From Gaeumannomyces sp. JS-464 (lineage: Eukaryota > Ascomycota > Sordariomycetes > Magnaporthales > Magnaporthaceae), in NCBI GenBank assembly GCA_002197995.1, contig NGZR01000001.1, forward strand, positions 14,713,501 to 14,777,500: a stretch of DNA of 64,000 nucleotides, in the 5' to 3' direction. The position numbers and the translations under genes were made by a program. The notes beneath the pieces are model-generated. The model was not told the DNA's origin. It did not search any database and worked only from the letters and a program-made list of their open reading frames with translations. Shown here piece by piece: positions 46,901-59,157 of the stretch (position 1 is the stretch's first letter; each line of letters opens with the position of its first letter).

Positions 46901-49560
46901 TCCCGGTATTTTAACCTTTTAAATTAGCCCGTTACCTTCGTTATCGCCTCGTTAATTCGCTGTATTCCAATTTCCAGCCATTTATTTTTATATTAATTAC
47001 TTTTTCGTTTAGGTATAAATTTAAAAGTAACACGTAGGTTTTATTTTAAATGGGCTAATAACGTCGCTTTATATGCTTCGGTTACCATTTTAAAATATGC
47101 TCGCTATTTTTTCGCTAACTTTTTAACCGCGTTTTAAAACCGGCTTTATGGTTTAATTAAAAGGTGGTATGCTGCGGCTTTATATGCTATCGCGCTTTTG
47201 CATATTACTACGTATAATTGTTTCGCTTTAACGAGGCTGCTTTTTTACGTTACTATTGCGAGTTTTATTATCGCCAATTATTATTTTTCTTATTTGCTTT
47301 TCGTTTATTTGGTATAAATTTTAAAGTTTAATTTATAATCCAGTTAAATTTCGAGAAATTTCGCCGCTAGCGATGGTATACGTAAATGCTTCGGTGCGAA
47401 CCCGGGTTTGGTTTAAAGCTTTAATAAAATGCAATAGCGTTTTTAATGCGTTAAATATTATTTTTATTGTTTTGCTTACGTTTGGCATACGTTTTAAGCT
47501 TTTTCTAATAATCGTCCGTTTTCGCTATATGCTTTTTATGCTAAAGGTTAGTATCGTCGGCGAAACCGACCATTGTTATTTTAGGATTTTTTTAGCTTAT
47601 CGTATAATAACGTAATAAAAAAAAATAATATAGGTAATAATGGTAATTTTTGCGGGATTTTTGCAATTACTGGTATTAGCGCTAACGTGTTCCGTCGAAC
47701 CAAAACCGGGCCGTTTTGTTTATAAGCCAGCTTTTAATCCATTTAACTATTTTTAATAAAAATTTTTGCTTTCGCATTATATTAAGCAGTTTAATATGGT
47801 TAATATTATCGAATGCTTTTAATATAGTCGAATTGCAATAGCGAGGTTATAACGCCGTAATTCCACGCCGTTATTACTATATTTATCATTTATTTAATGG
47901 CGAATTCGGTATTGCGTTTTTTTTTATTGCCTATTTGTTTTTTCCGTAAAAGTCTTTTTTTCCGCTTTATTAGCGATCCGTTTTTCCTATTATAACTTTT
48001 ATAATTTTGGAAATGGACGAAAAAAGTGCGATCGGTTTCCATTTTCCCGTTATTTTCCTATTTTTTATACTTTGCCTAGTTTTAACAGTATTATTATAAA
48101 TGCGTTCGAAAGCGCTTCGGAAAATATTCGAGGTTAAAATTAGCGTTAGCTATTTTAAATATAGCTTTTTAATAAGGTTCGCCGTATGCTTTTAAAAGTT
48201 CGTTTAGTAAGTTATCCGCTTTCGAAGCTTTTTAATTTTGCGTTTTTTTTAAAAGCCGTTAATACGTCGCCGTTTTCCGGGTTTACCATATATTTTATTA
48301 AAAACGCGTAGTAAAACGTGTCGTTATTAAACGTGGTGTTAATATCGGTTAAATCCGCTTTTAAGCTGGGGTAAAAATTTAGCCGTTAAAGCTATTACTT
48401 TATTTGCGTAAATGTTGGCTGGTTTTTAATTACCGTTTTTTAATCGATGCAAATCCGGTAATTTGGTTGGATTTCGTTTTTTATAATTGCGCAATTTCGC
48501 TTACCGTTTTACGTTTTAAAAGGTGGCTTTTTTTTCTTTTATTTTTAATGTTTCCCTAATAAACTTTTTTTAATACGCGTTAACCGCTTTCCTTTTTTCC
48601 TTTATAAAGGCTTTATTCGCTGCTTTTAATTCGTTATAACTGTTTTATGTTTTTAACCTCGTATATACACGCCGGCACCTTTTCGTTTTTTTAGCGAGTT
48701 TGGTAAATTTTAAGTTTTAATACGGTGCTGGCTTAAAGCTGGTTAATGTTTTCCTTTTCGGTGTTAGCTCGTTAGCAATTAAGGTTAGCTAGTTTATTAA
48801 TATGTTTATTTGGTTATTAATATTTTCCGGTATTTTTATATTTTTAATTTCGATATATTATATAGCTAGTTGTAATGCTTTTTTTTGGTCGTTTTTTATA
48901 TTAATGTTTACTTTTTCCACACCTATTTTTCGGCGGTTTTTTGCCGGAGCGGCTTCGCTTTAATATTAATTAAAATTATTTAGGGGTGGTAATTCGATCC
49001 TTTTATTTCGTCGTTTTTGCTTTCGTATTTTACGGCTAACGCGTTAAATATTTATGCATGGTCGATTATGCTTTTTCGTTTGCCAAATTTTTTTTTCGTT
49101 ACCTTTTCGTAAAATGTTACAAATTCGAGTTTTTACCGGTACGCTAGCGATAATAATACGTTTGCTTTTTTGTTTCGTTTGTTATAAACGTTTTATATAA
49201 GGTGGTATATATTAAAATCCTTTACGAGCATAGCGTGGTGTCGTAGCGGTTGCGTTTTGATTTTTGTTAATAGCGTATGCCATTTTTTTAATGCTTTTAA
49301 ATCCGGCGAATATATCGAGTAAATATCGATTTTTTTTAATGGGGTTTGCAATGTTACTATTGCCCAATCGTATTCGTTTCGGCTTTTTTACGATACGAGG
49401 TTTAGCCGTTAATAAACGTATAATGCTGCGTTTAAACGGTTGTCGGTTTGGTGGTAAACCATTTCGTATTTGCATTTTGCTGGTTTTTTTAAATTTCCAT
49501 ATCGGTTTAGCTCCGGCTTTTGTATAGCTATTATATCGTATTTTTTCCTGCTAAATAGCG
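44000..49560 (-). pseudogene. LINE ORF2 relic: endonuclease, RT and downstream region
   Basis: Read right to left. The endonuclease has YDIIAIQKPELN near 49545-49510, DFNIYHLI near 49235-49212 and SIIDHA near 49070. RT follows, with GFADDTNL at about 47567-47544; the catalytic FADD (47564-47553) is intact, unlike the gypsy boxes. The C-terminal part, 46000-44000, is Lys/Asn-rich on this strand; its Phe/Leu-rich shadows form the long + strand frames at 44424-45548. RNase H could not be located with confidence. Confidence 0.8.
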
Positions 49561-49899
49561 GGATATCTTTTTTTCCGCTTTTTTTTTATGTTTAATATAA
49601 TATCGAAATTACTATACGGGTTTTTTTAAGACTTTTAATGCGTTTTACGGGTTAATATTGTTTATTATTAATAGCGGTTTAAAAAAGGGGGGAGGGCAAA
49701 AAGGGTTTGTTAAAGCCGTTATCCTTTTGGCTTTTTCGCGTACTTGCTCGTTTGCAATAACGAGGGGTTTAATTAGCGGGAAGCTCGTTTTAAAAGCGAA
49801 ATGTGTTGTAAGTAAGGGAAGCGGCCGTATATCGGTTCGGCTTTTAAATAATTGTAAATCTTTACGGGGTTTGCCGATTAATCGGCGTTTTAAAATCCG

Positions 49900-51300
49900 A
49901 ATCGGTAAATTATTATCCGAGTTTAAATTATTCCTTCGTTTTTTATTAAAGCTCGTTAGCCTTTCGGTTTTAAAAGGTTAGCGGGCTTAGAAAATAAGGA
50001 AAGTAACGTTTTTTATTAGTTTGCAAGCTGCGTTTTTTAGCATAAACCTTTTCGGTTAGTTTTAATATGCTTTTTTTGCTTTTCCTATAACGCGTTATGC
50101 TATTTCGCGTTTTCGGTAAAAAGCCGGGTACGGTTTATTACAATTTATGCATTTGGGTGTGGCTTTTTAATGTTAATAGTAAGCGTCGTATTAGTGTTTT
50201 TCTTTTTAATATTTCGGTTTTCCGTAATGCGGGCACCGGTTCGGTTTAATGCAAAACTTTTAACAGTATCCCTATTCGAAGTAATTGTAATATTAGTTAG
50301 TTTTAACGTTTGGTATAAACAGCTCGCAATTATAAATTACTGCTTTTATTACAAATTTTCGTTTATATGCTTAATCCGCTACCGTTACCGTTCCGATACG
50401 AGCTAATACTATGGCATATTCGTAAAAGGTTCGGGCCGGCTATACGTATATAAACTTAACTTTTACGTTTCGGTTTTCGGCGTTTAAACTTTTAATAAAT
50501 GCGTTTAGGTTTTTTGGAAATGCTTTTTGTTTAAAACCTCGAATTACCACGTTATATATCCGTATTCGGATCGTTATTTGGTCGCCGAATACTTTTTCAC
50601 CTAATCGTTTTTTTTTTATATTCCTTTGCGTTTGCTTAAAAGTATACTATTACGTTTTCGCTTCGAAATTGTTTCGTTACCCGTATTATCGTGCTTAATT
50701 AGTTATTTAACGTTTGTAAAGTGTTTATTATTAATCGCTTTTTAATTGCTTTTAAGGGTTTTCCTACGTTTACGATAATCTTTCGTTCGACTTTCGACGG
50801 TATAAATCGGGGTAGGGGTTGCGCCGTATTCGGGTATTATTAGCGTGGTTAAATCGATTCGGTTCCGCCCGGCATTCGGGCCGGCAAGCCCGTAGCTAAT
50901 GCAGTGGCATAGAACTTTTTAATGTTAGCCAATGCTTTTTTAACTTCCTCGAGTATTTTTGCTTTAAGCTTTTACAGCGTGTCGTTAGTTACTAGTCTTT
51001 TTGCGGCGGCTTCGCGCTAGCGAGCCGCTTCCGCGTTAATCCCTCACTTCGTTAGCTCCGACACTAGTTGCAAAACTTTTAGCAACTTTCCATTAATTAT
51101 AAAAGGCTTTAGCTTATCGATAATTTCTTTTTCTCTTTTATTTTAGCGGCTGCGCGCCGGTTTCGTATCGGTGTCGCTGCTTTTTCGCGTGTTCGAAAAC
51201 GCGTTGGGAGGATCCACCGTCGTGGCGTGCCGATTGGCCGCGAGCTTAAAATCGATCGCCATCGATTTTTAGCCCGCGCCGTCGGCGCGCGCACAATGCG
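49900..51300 (-). pseudogene. LINE ORF1 relic with zinc knuckle
   Basis: Upstream of ORF2 on the same strand. A gag-like knuckle reading KCINCNKPYPAFYRKR lies at about 50154-50105; the His and last Cys have become Tyr and Arg, consistent with C-to-T on either strand. An Arg-rich open start lies at 51294-51109. The rest is interrupted. Confidence 0.65.
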
Positions 51301-51420
51301 GCATCGATCCGGGGTCGAGTCGGCTGCGAGGGGTTCGATTTTGGCGTTAAAATTGGATTATTTGGAAGGGCTAACCGGCTACGCGTTTTTAAGGTCGCAG
51401 CAGCTCGTTGGGGTTTTGCA

Positions 51421-51437
51421 TTTTATATAATAAACTA
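51421..51437. repeat. LINE target-site duplication, right copy
   Basis: TTTTATATAATAAACTA, identical to 43932-43948. Confidence 0.85.
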
Positions 51438-51484
51438 GTTATATTGTTTTATTCACCTTTAAAATGCTTTACTTTAAAAGTACA
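51438..51484 (+). repeat. Diverged LTR, right part
   Basis: Continues the LTR of 43373-43948 with AGTTATATTG...ATGCTTTACTTTAAAAGTACA. The true 3' end is uncertain because it departs from the usual CCTTAATTGTAACA. Confidence 0.55.
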
Positions 51485-51612
51485 TTATTAAAAAAAACTA
51501 ATGTATTTAGCTAAAGTTAAATGCGTAAACCTTACTTACCTCGCATTATTTACTTTGTATTACTTACTTTATACTTTTATAAATTTGTGCACAAAGTTAG
51601 CTTATAGCGTGC

Positions 51613-52055
51613 TGTTATAATTAAAGGTTTGCTTTTAAAATAGGGCATTTTGGGGGTGGAAAGGACAGTTTTCGCTTTGCTAGTAAATAAAAGAATACGT
51701 AACTTAAAAAGACAATTTAATTGCTTGCTTTAAAAGGTATTTAAAAGCTAACTTAAGTTAATTAATGCGAAAGCCTTAGTTAAAACTACCTAAAACAAAA
51801 GGAAATTAATTTTTTATATACACACTGCTTTTTTAATAATTTTTTAAATTTATTGCTTTGTTTATAAATTTATAAATCCTTTTTAAATTTATCGCTTTAC
51901 TTACAAATTTACAAATCTTTTTTAATTTGTCGTTTTGCTTATAAATTTACAAATCCTTTTAATTACGTGGTTTTACGTAACTTAATGCGGGGTAAAAGCG
52001 CTGCTTAAAGCCCTTCCTATCCTATTGTTTTAAAGCTTGCATGCTAGTTGTAACA
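51613..52055 (-). repeat. G6 3' LTR
   Basis: 443 bp; starts TGTTATAATTAAAGG on the + strand and ends GTTGTAACA. Confidence 0.9.
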
Positions 52056-52429
52056 TTAGGTTCCCCTTTTTAAGCCAAATCCTTTTAGCTATATTTTGTC
52101 GCCCCGCTTTTATTAATAGTAAGTACTTTCCTTTTTTACCATTTTCCATCCCTTTTTTATTTTAACAAAATGTTTAATCGGGTGCGAAAACGTTTTTTTG
52201 CGAAAAAAAACCTTTTAACGTAAAGATTTACTTGCTTAAATCGTTTTTTTTTGCTATCGAAATGCCTTTTTTGCTTTTTTTATTACGAGGTTTTAAAGCG
52301 TAAAAAGTGTAAAGCCTTTTTTTAAAACTCGTTTCGGTGCGTGGAATGTTTTAGTTAAAACCGCTTTAATTGCGACATTTTAAATCCCTCGTTTAAGCAA
52401 TTTCGTTTTATCGGTTTTTAATACTAATA

Positions 52430-52640
52430 AATAAAAGTAAAAGTTAAAGCGATAAAAAAAGAACGCCGCGCTTTGGATAATAAACTTAAGCGTTTGCGAA
52501 AACAAAAAAAAGCATGGTTTGGAAAAAAAACGCGTGCAATTCGTTATAATATTAACGTTATAAAAGTTAAAGCGTATTAAACGGGAGGAGGCTAACCGGG
52601 AGGCATTCGTAACTTTTATCGTTTTTTTTAACTGGTAAAT
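52430..52640 (+). pseudogene. Antisense coiled-coil ORF relic, G6 copy
   Basis: On the + strand, opposite to G6 pol, pieces such as KKERRALDNKLKRLRKQKK (about 52455-52515) match the G1 antisense ORF. Confidence 0.5.
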
Positions 52641-52718
52641 GCCCGGGGTTAATCCTAACTTAAACCTGCTTACCTTTTTTAACTCCCGTAAATTATTCCC
52701 TTTTTTAACGCTTTTATA

Positions 52719-52788
52719 AAACCCGTAGCATATTGGGTTTAGCTTTGGTTTTCCTACCGAGGTTTCGGGTTCGAATTTCGGCATAACC
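52719..52788 (+). other. tRNA-like module b of G6
   Basis: T-arm TCGGGTTCGAATTTCGG and A-box-like TAGCATATTGGG. The acceptor strands no longer pair well. No T-tract or module a follows, in contrast to G1-G4. Confidence 0.5.
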
Positions 52789-52849
52789 ATTGCTAAAAAC
52801 CTAATTGTCGAGTTTTCGCCGATTGGTTTTTTAGCTAATTTTACTTTTG

Positions 52850-55800
52850 CTAACCTTTTTGTAAATGCTTTTGCCGGTACTTCGTTAAAGCTTTTTAGCA
52901 ATTTACAAGGTTAGTTGCTTTTTTCCACGTATTTTCCTCGTGGCCGTACTTTTTCCATTTAATTAAGTACTTTTCGGGCTTATTTTTTAACTTATAATTT
53001 AAAATTTCTTCAATTTCGTACTTTTGTTTTAGGTCGGTTTTTATTAACTCGTTATTTTTAAAGCTTAATAGCGCTAATTTAAATAGGGAAATATAAAAAA
53101 CCAGGTGGGATTTTATAATCGGTGGTAATTAAAATTTATAATTTACATCCGAAACTTTTTTTTAACATTTTAAAAAGTCCCAATATTTTATAGTTTAATT
53201 CATCGCTCGGTTGTTTCGTTTTAATGTTTCGTCGAAAAAGATAAACGCTATTTCCTTTTTTAAAGGTCGGTTTTTCGATCTTTTTTTTGTTTGCTTAAGT
53301 GGCTATGCAGTATCGTAGCTTTTTTAGCTTTATTTAAAAGTGTTTATGCAATTTAATAAACCTCGTTATTTATATTGCTATTATTAAAGCATGTTTTTTT
53401 TACTTTAGGTTTTTTATACGCTATAAGCGTAAACTCGTAATTCGTATAAAACGGTGTAATTTTTATGCTTTTATAAACTAAGCTGTTATAAGCGAATTAA
53501 GCTATAAAAAGTAATTATACCTAATTATTTTGTTTATAATTAACGTAATAACGTAAATATTACATTACGTTATGGTTTAATTCGTTCGTTTCGTTTATTT
53601 ATTTGTTTAAAAGTGGTAAGCTGTAAATAAAAAGTGCTTGGTTTTTAATAAAGCCGTAAGCTTTTTCCAAAATTTGCTTATAAATAGCTTATTTTTATTC
53701 GTAATTAAACGGTTCGGCGTGCCGTATTCCGCTATTACGTGTTTAATAAAAATATACGCTAGCTAGGTAACGTTACTGCTTTTTTATACGGTAAAAATAA
53801 AGCGTATTTGGTAAACTTATCCATTACTACTAGTACATTATCGTACTTCGTTTTAATTATCGGTTTTTTAAATTAAAAAAGTTTAATAACGAAATTTATA
53901 ATGATTTTTTGCTATACTTCGTTCGGTGCTAGCAAATGTTATAATAACCTATATGGTTTATACCTATTAGCTTTGTTTTTAGCATAACTTTTGCAATTTT
54001 TTATTACGTTTTATATTTCGGCTTTAGTTTTTACAAACCCGTAATATTATTACAAACTCGTTTTTACGTTTTTTTACGCTTTAATAACCGTATGCTAATT
54101 AGTTATAAATTTGTTGATTTTTTTTAACGTTTAAACTTTTTTTACCGAACCGTTTTAGCGAGTATTTTTTATGTTAAACCAAAAATCCGTTTAGTTTTTC
54201 CGTTAAAATTACCTGTATTTTTTAGGTATTATAATTTAATAATTCGATCGTCGGTTTAAAACGTTCGCTCGACCGTTTTCCGACCTTTTTCGGTATTTAA
54301 TCCGGATATCGTAATGTTGCAAAAATTCGTTTTAACAAATTTGTCGTTTATTTAAATTTTTACTAATAGTAAAATTTGTTAAGTTTTTATAATACGTATA
54401 TATTATAACCTAATGCTTCGCTTTATAAAGGTATAACCGCCACTTTTTAAATGCTCGAATTACTGTTAAAATTTTTTAGTTATAAATTTGGTAATTTAAT
54501 TTAAATCCGTTTAACTTTTGCGAAAAGAACGCATAAAAATGCATCCGCTTTTGGTTGTTTCGCTATCCGAATTAACCGCCAATCGCGTAATTTAACGCGT
54601 CGATTTTAACTTTAAAAGGTTTTTTTAAGTTTAAAAATGCTAATATTAATTCCTTTAATATAACGTTTCGTAATTATTCGAAAGCTTTTTATTTTTATCC
54701 TTCCTAATAAAATTAGTGGTTTTTTTGCTAAAATTCGTAAATAGTATGGCGATTTTGCTATAACTACGAATAAACCGTTTATAAAAGTTTAAAAATCTTA
54801 AAAACCCTAGTACTTTCGTAACGTTTTTAAATATAAACCACTTTTTAACTTTTTTAACTTTTTTAGGATTTATGCAAATTTATTTAAATGTAATTACAAA
54901 TTTTAAAAAAGCGACTTTTTACGAATGCTATTCGCATTTTTTAATTTAACGAAAAGCTTTGCACTAAGCAATTTTTAAAGCATTTTATATACGTGCTATT
55001 TATATTTTTTTATAATTTTCGAAAAAATTAAAATATTATTTAAATACGCGAAAATAAAAATCTTAAAATGCTTACGTAATATACGGTTAATTATTTTTTA
55101 AAACGTAATTAATGCATTAGTAAACCTAAAAGTTATTATTAAAAATTCGTAGCATTTAAGCTTTATTTTAAAAGCCGTAAACCGCTTTTAGCCCTTTTTA
55201 ATTCGTATTAAGCTATAAGCTTTCCATAAGTTTAAAACCGTAAAATATTAGGCTTTACCGAGCTTATTTCGTAATTTATTAATAAAAGGTAAAAAATACC
55301 GATTTTTAATTATAACCTCGTTTAACAAGCGGTAATCGATACATATTCGTTTCGTTTCATTTTTTTTCCATAAAATCCTATATCCTATTAAAAAATCGAA
55401 AAGTTTAATATATCCCTTTTATAAGTTTTTTTCCAATTGTTTTTATAGCATTTCTTATTGTTAAAACTAAACTAATATAGCTTTTAGTATTTAAATTACG
55501 TATTTAGTTTAAATTTGATTTTAAAATTAAACGGTTTATATTTAAAAAGTACCCTTTTTAAATTTTTCTTAAACAACTTTTTATATTTGTGGTATTTTTT
55601 TAAAACATTTACAAACCGTTTTTTAATATTAATTTAATTATTTTAATCGCTTTTTATTTTAAATAATTGTATATTTCTTAATGCTAAATGCGAAAATGAA
55701 TTATTAAATCTTATTATTATTATAACCTTTTTTTATTATTTTTATATTTACGGTTTAAGGTTCGTAATTGGTAACCCGTTTTAATTAATCGTAATTTCCC

Positions 55801-56600
55801 TTATTAAACTTAACCGTTAGCCTAATTTATTCGTAAATTATTTTTTTTAAATTAAAAAATTTCGAAAATAACGTTTTCTTTTTTTATATTTAGCTTATCC
55901 AATATAATAATAACGTTTTCCTTACTTCGGGTGCGTAATGTTATTAATCGTGTTTTTCGGTTAATTTACTTTTTATTATAAGCGATAAGTTTTTTTCGAC
56001 CGTTTTTAATTAATACGGTTAATATTTCCGTTTATAAGGATTTTATACTATTTAACCGCTTATAACGATATAATCGCTTTATATTTCGCAATTAATTATT
56101 ACTTAACCTTTTTCTTTTAATACTTTATTCGAAATGTTAATAAGTTATACGGTTAAATCAATTTTACTATCGCGAAAGTTTTTATTAGTTTTTCTTTTTT
56201 TCATTTCGTGCTTTCCGTTTAAATGGTTTTTTTAATTTTTTAATAAAAGGAATAAGTATTGTACGTTCGTCTTTTAATTTGGGTTAAACGGCACGTACGT
56301 TTACGCGATTTTTTAATATTAAATTTCGCTTTTCATACTATATGTTTTTTACATTTCGCAATCCCGCACTTTTTTTAATCGAATGTTTTAATAACATATA
56401 ATATCGGTATCGTTCGCTAAGTTTAAAAATTATGGTAAATTTGCCGATTTGAGTTAATTCCTACCGTAACAATTGGAATATTAAACGAAGTTTAACTTTA
56501 AGCTTATTTTTTATCCTTTTTAAGAAAAAATCGTATTTAAGTTTAAGTTATAAATGGAATTTGCATTTTCCGTAAATGCATTTTGCTTAAAATAAGTGCA
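52850..56600 (-). pseudogene. G6 gypsy pol relic with chromodomain
   Basis: Chromodomain-like C-terminus near 53040-52900, integrase near 53900-53300, RNase H near 54600-54450, RT near 55450-54850. The RT box at 55046-55035 reads Tyr-Leu-Asn-Asn. Dense stops. Confidence 0.86.
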
Positions 56601-56849
56601 AATGTTTAAAATGCTTTAAATTAACGCTAAAATGGTTTTTTCGGTTTTAACGCGGCCTTTTTAACCGCTTACACTGTTAAACCAGCATTTAGCGTATTTA
56701 ATTTTTTATTAATTGTTAAACTATAATAAAGGTTAACCGTTATCGCTTTCCGCCGGGATAGCGTAATATAACAAGCTATTTAGGTATTTTAAAACTTTAA
56801 CGTTTTTAAAAACACTTTAAAATATCGAAAGGCGTAAAAGCGCGCTAAC

Positions 56850-58350
56850 CTTTTTAATTTGCTTAGCTTTTATAAATTATAAATATAAAAGTCGTATCGT
56901 TCGAGTTTTTTACTTATTTTAAAAATTTGGCCGTTTTAAGGTTTTAACCACTTTAATCGACTTTAACGTCGGTATTAAAATCTTTTAACTTTCGAAAAAA
57001 GTGTATTTAACTTAAAAGCTTTTTTTACGCTTCTTTTTTTTAAATCGTTTATTAAAATTGCTTTTTTTTAAATTTTACAAAAAGCGGTATCGTTTTCCCC
57101 TTTTAAATTCGTAAGCCTAAAAACGACGCGTTATTTTCCTTCGCTATCGTATTTAACCTTTATAGCTTTAAATATAACGATATTTCGAAATTTCCGAAAG
57201 TATTATCCGGTAATTTCCTTATTAAATTAATATGTAATATATAACTTATCGTAGTAATACGTTTAGCTAAACGCCGCCCTAAGGTATAATCCTTTTTATA
57301 TTAAGCTTTTTTACGTTCGTTAAAAGTTAATTGCTTAGCGGTTATTATCCCGTTAAAAGCAATTTGCTTTAATATAACCAGTTTAACTATATTTAAAACA
57401 TTTCTCGTTTTTTAAGTTTTTACTTTTGCCTTTTTTATTACCTTTATTATTAATAAGCGGTTTTCGCATTAAAGTTTATAAGGTTTAAATGCGTTTTATA
57501 AACCGTAATAAATTGCTATTTAACCTTTTATAATTAGCTTTATTACTTTATACCGCACTTTTAAACTGTATCCTTTTTTTTTTATTTATACAATTTATCG
57601 CTAATATAAACCGCGTTTTAAACGTAATTTTGTAAAAACTTAGGGCGATTTTGCTTTATAAGTTCGTTTTTTACGTTTTTGCGTAATTTGTTATAAAAAT
57701 GCAATATTAACGTAGCGTCGTTTTAATTAAATTTAATATTAATTCGTTAGAAATTTACGACGTATTTAATTATAAACCTTTGCTATTTAAAGGCTAATAA
57801 ATTTCTTTTAGCGATTTAAGTTTTGTTAATTATTTCGAACACTTTTTTAACCTTTTTTTCGAAGGTTTTAAAATTAGCGAAAATGATTTTGGTAACTTTT
57901 TTTTAGCTATTTTCGTATTTTTTAAAATAATTGTTTTAAATTAATTGGAATTATTTTTTTCACTTTACCGTTTAATTTAATAATAACGTAAATAACCTTT
58001 TATTTTTCGCTTACGAATTGCTATTTATAAAATTTAAAATAGCTTTTGCATTCGGTAAAAAACCTTTTAAATTTACCGTTTTTTTTCGTAAAAGTTTTAA
58101 AACGGGAATTTATACGTTCGAATTGCAATAAATGCTTTAAAAGATATTAATTTCGTAATAAGTTACTTTATTTCGGTTTAACTTTTAGCGATTTCGTTCG
58201 TTATAAGTTTAAAAAGGCCAACCGTATTAACGGTTTCGTTAAGGTTATATTTAATACCGTTAAAAGTAAAAACCGTGGTTTTTTCCTTTTTAAGCTTTTT
58301 GCTATTGTTTAATATAATTTCATTATTTTTTCCTTTTAATAAAATACTAA
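56850..58350 (-). pseudogene. G6 gypsy gag relic
   Basis: Aligned by position and sequence with the G2 gag region. The zinc knuckle near 57410-57375 starts with Cys but its second Cys and its His are Tyr. Confidence 0.7.
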
Positions 58351-58366
58351 ATAAGATTAATTAAAA

Positions 58367-58844
58367 TGTTATAATTAAAGGTTTGCTTTTAAAATAGGGC
58401 ATTTTAAAGGTAAAAAGGATAATTTTATTAATTTAGTTAATAAAAAATCGCGTAATTTAAAAAAATAGTTTAATTATTTGTTTTAAAAGATGCTTAAAAG
58501 CTAACTTAGGTTAATTAATGCTAAAACCTTAGTTAAAGCTATTTAAAATAGTAAAAAACCTATTTTTTTATATATACGCTTTTTTTACTTTAATAACTTT
58601 TAAATTTATAGTTTTATTTTTAATTTACTATAAATTTATAAATCCTTTTTAAATTTATCGCTTTATCTTTTAGTTATTATAAATTTACAAATCCCTTTTA
58701 AATTTACCGCTTTATTTTTTAATTATTACAAATTTATAAATCCTTTTTAGGTTACGTAACTTTTCGTGTTTTAATACGAGGTAAAAGCATTATTTAGGGC
58801 TTTTTCCGCTTTATTGCTTTAAGGTTTGCGTATTAATCGTAATA
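58367..58844 (-). repeat. G6 5' LTR
   Basis: 478 bp; TGTTATAATTAAAGG...AATCGTAATA on the + strand. It has one more hairpin unit than the partner LTR. Confidence 0.9.
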
Positions 58845-59045
58845 TTAAAACGAACCCGTTCCGGTAAAAAACCGCCGAAAAATAGATATGGAAAAAAGTA
58901 AACACTAATATAAAAAACGACCAAAAAAAGGTATTACAACTAGTTATATTACAAATCGAAATTAAAAATATGGAAATATTAAAAAATATTAATAACTAAA
59001 TAAACGCATTAATAAATTAGCTAATTTTAATTTTTAATAAACCAA
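58845..59045 (+). mobile_element. Fragment of the Tad-like LINE
   Basis: Matches the reverse complement of about 48780-48975 in the LINE above, including AAAAAACCGCCGAAAAATAG and AAAAAACGACCAAAAAAA. In opposite orientation to that copy and only about 200 bp long. It abuts the G6 LTR on the left and copia sequence on the right. Confidence 0.75.
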
Positions 59046-59157
59046 TATTAAAAAAAACATTAATTAGTTTTAAACTAATACCGTATTAAAATTTAAAACT
59101 TATTATTAACTAATAAAGTTAATACGGTATTTGGTATAATATATACTTAATACATAT

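Larger units (their letters stand above)
43949..51420 (-). mobile_element. Tad-like LINE (non-LTR retrotransposon)
   Basis: About 7.5 kb in reverse orientation, 5' end at the right, flanked by a 17-bp target duplication. It carries ORF1 with a zinc knuckle and ORF2 with AP-type endonuclease and reverse transcriptase, the arrangement of fungal Tad-clade LINEs. The 5' UTR (51170-51420) keeps higher GC. No poly-A is evident at the left (3') end. AT-rich and stop-ridden. Confidence 0.85.
51613..58844 (-). mobile_element. Gypsy chromovirus G6
   Basis: LTRs at 51613-52055 (443 bp) and 58367-58844 (478 bp), reverse orientation, about 7.2 kb. The flanking pentamers differ (CGTGC left, TTAAA right), so no target duplication is visible. 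All domains align with G2 but are strongly decayed. The a-type tRNA-like module is missing. Confidence 0.9.
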
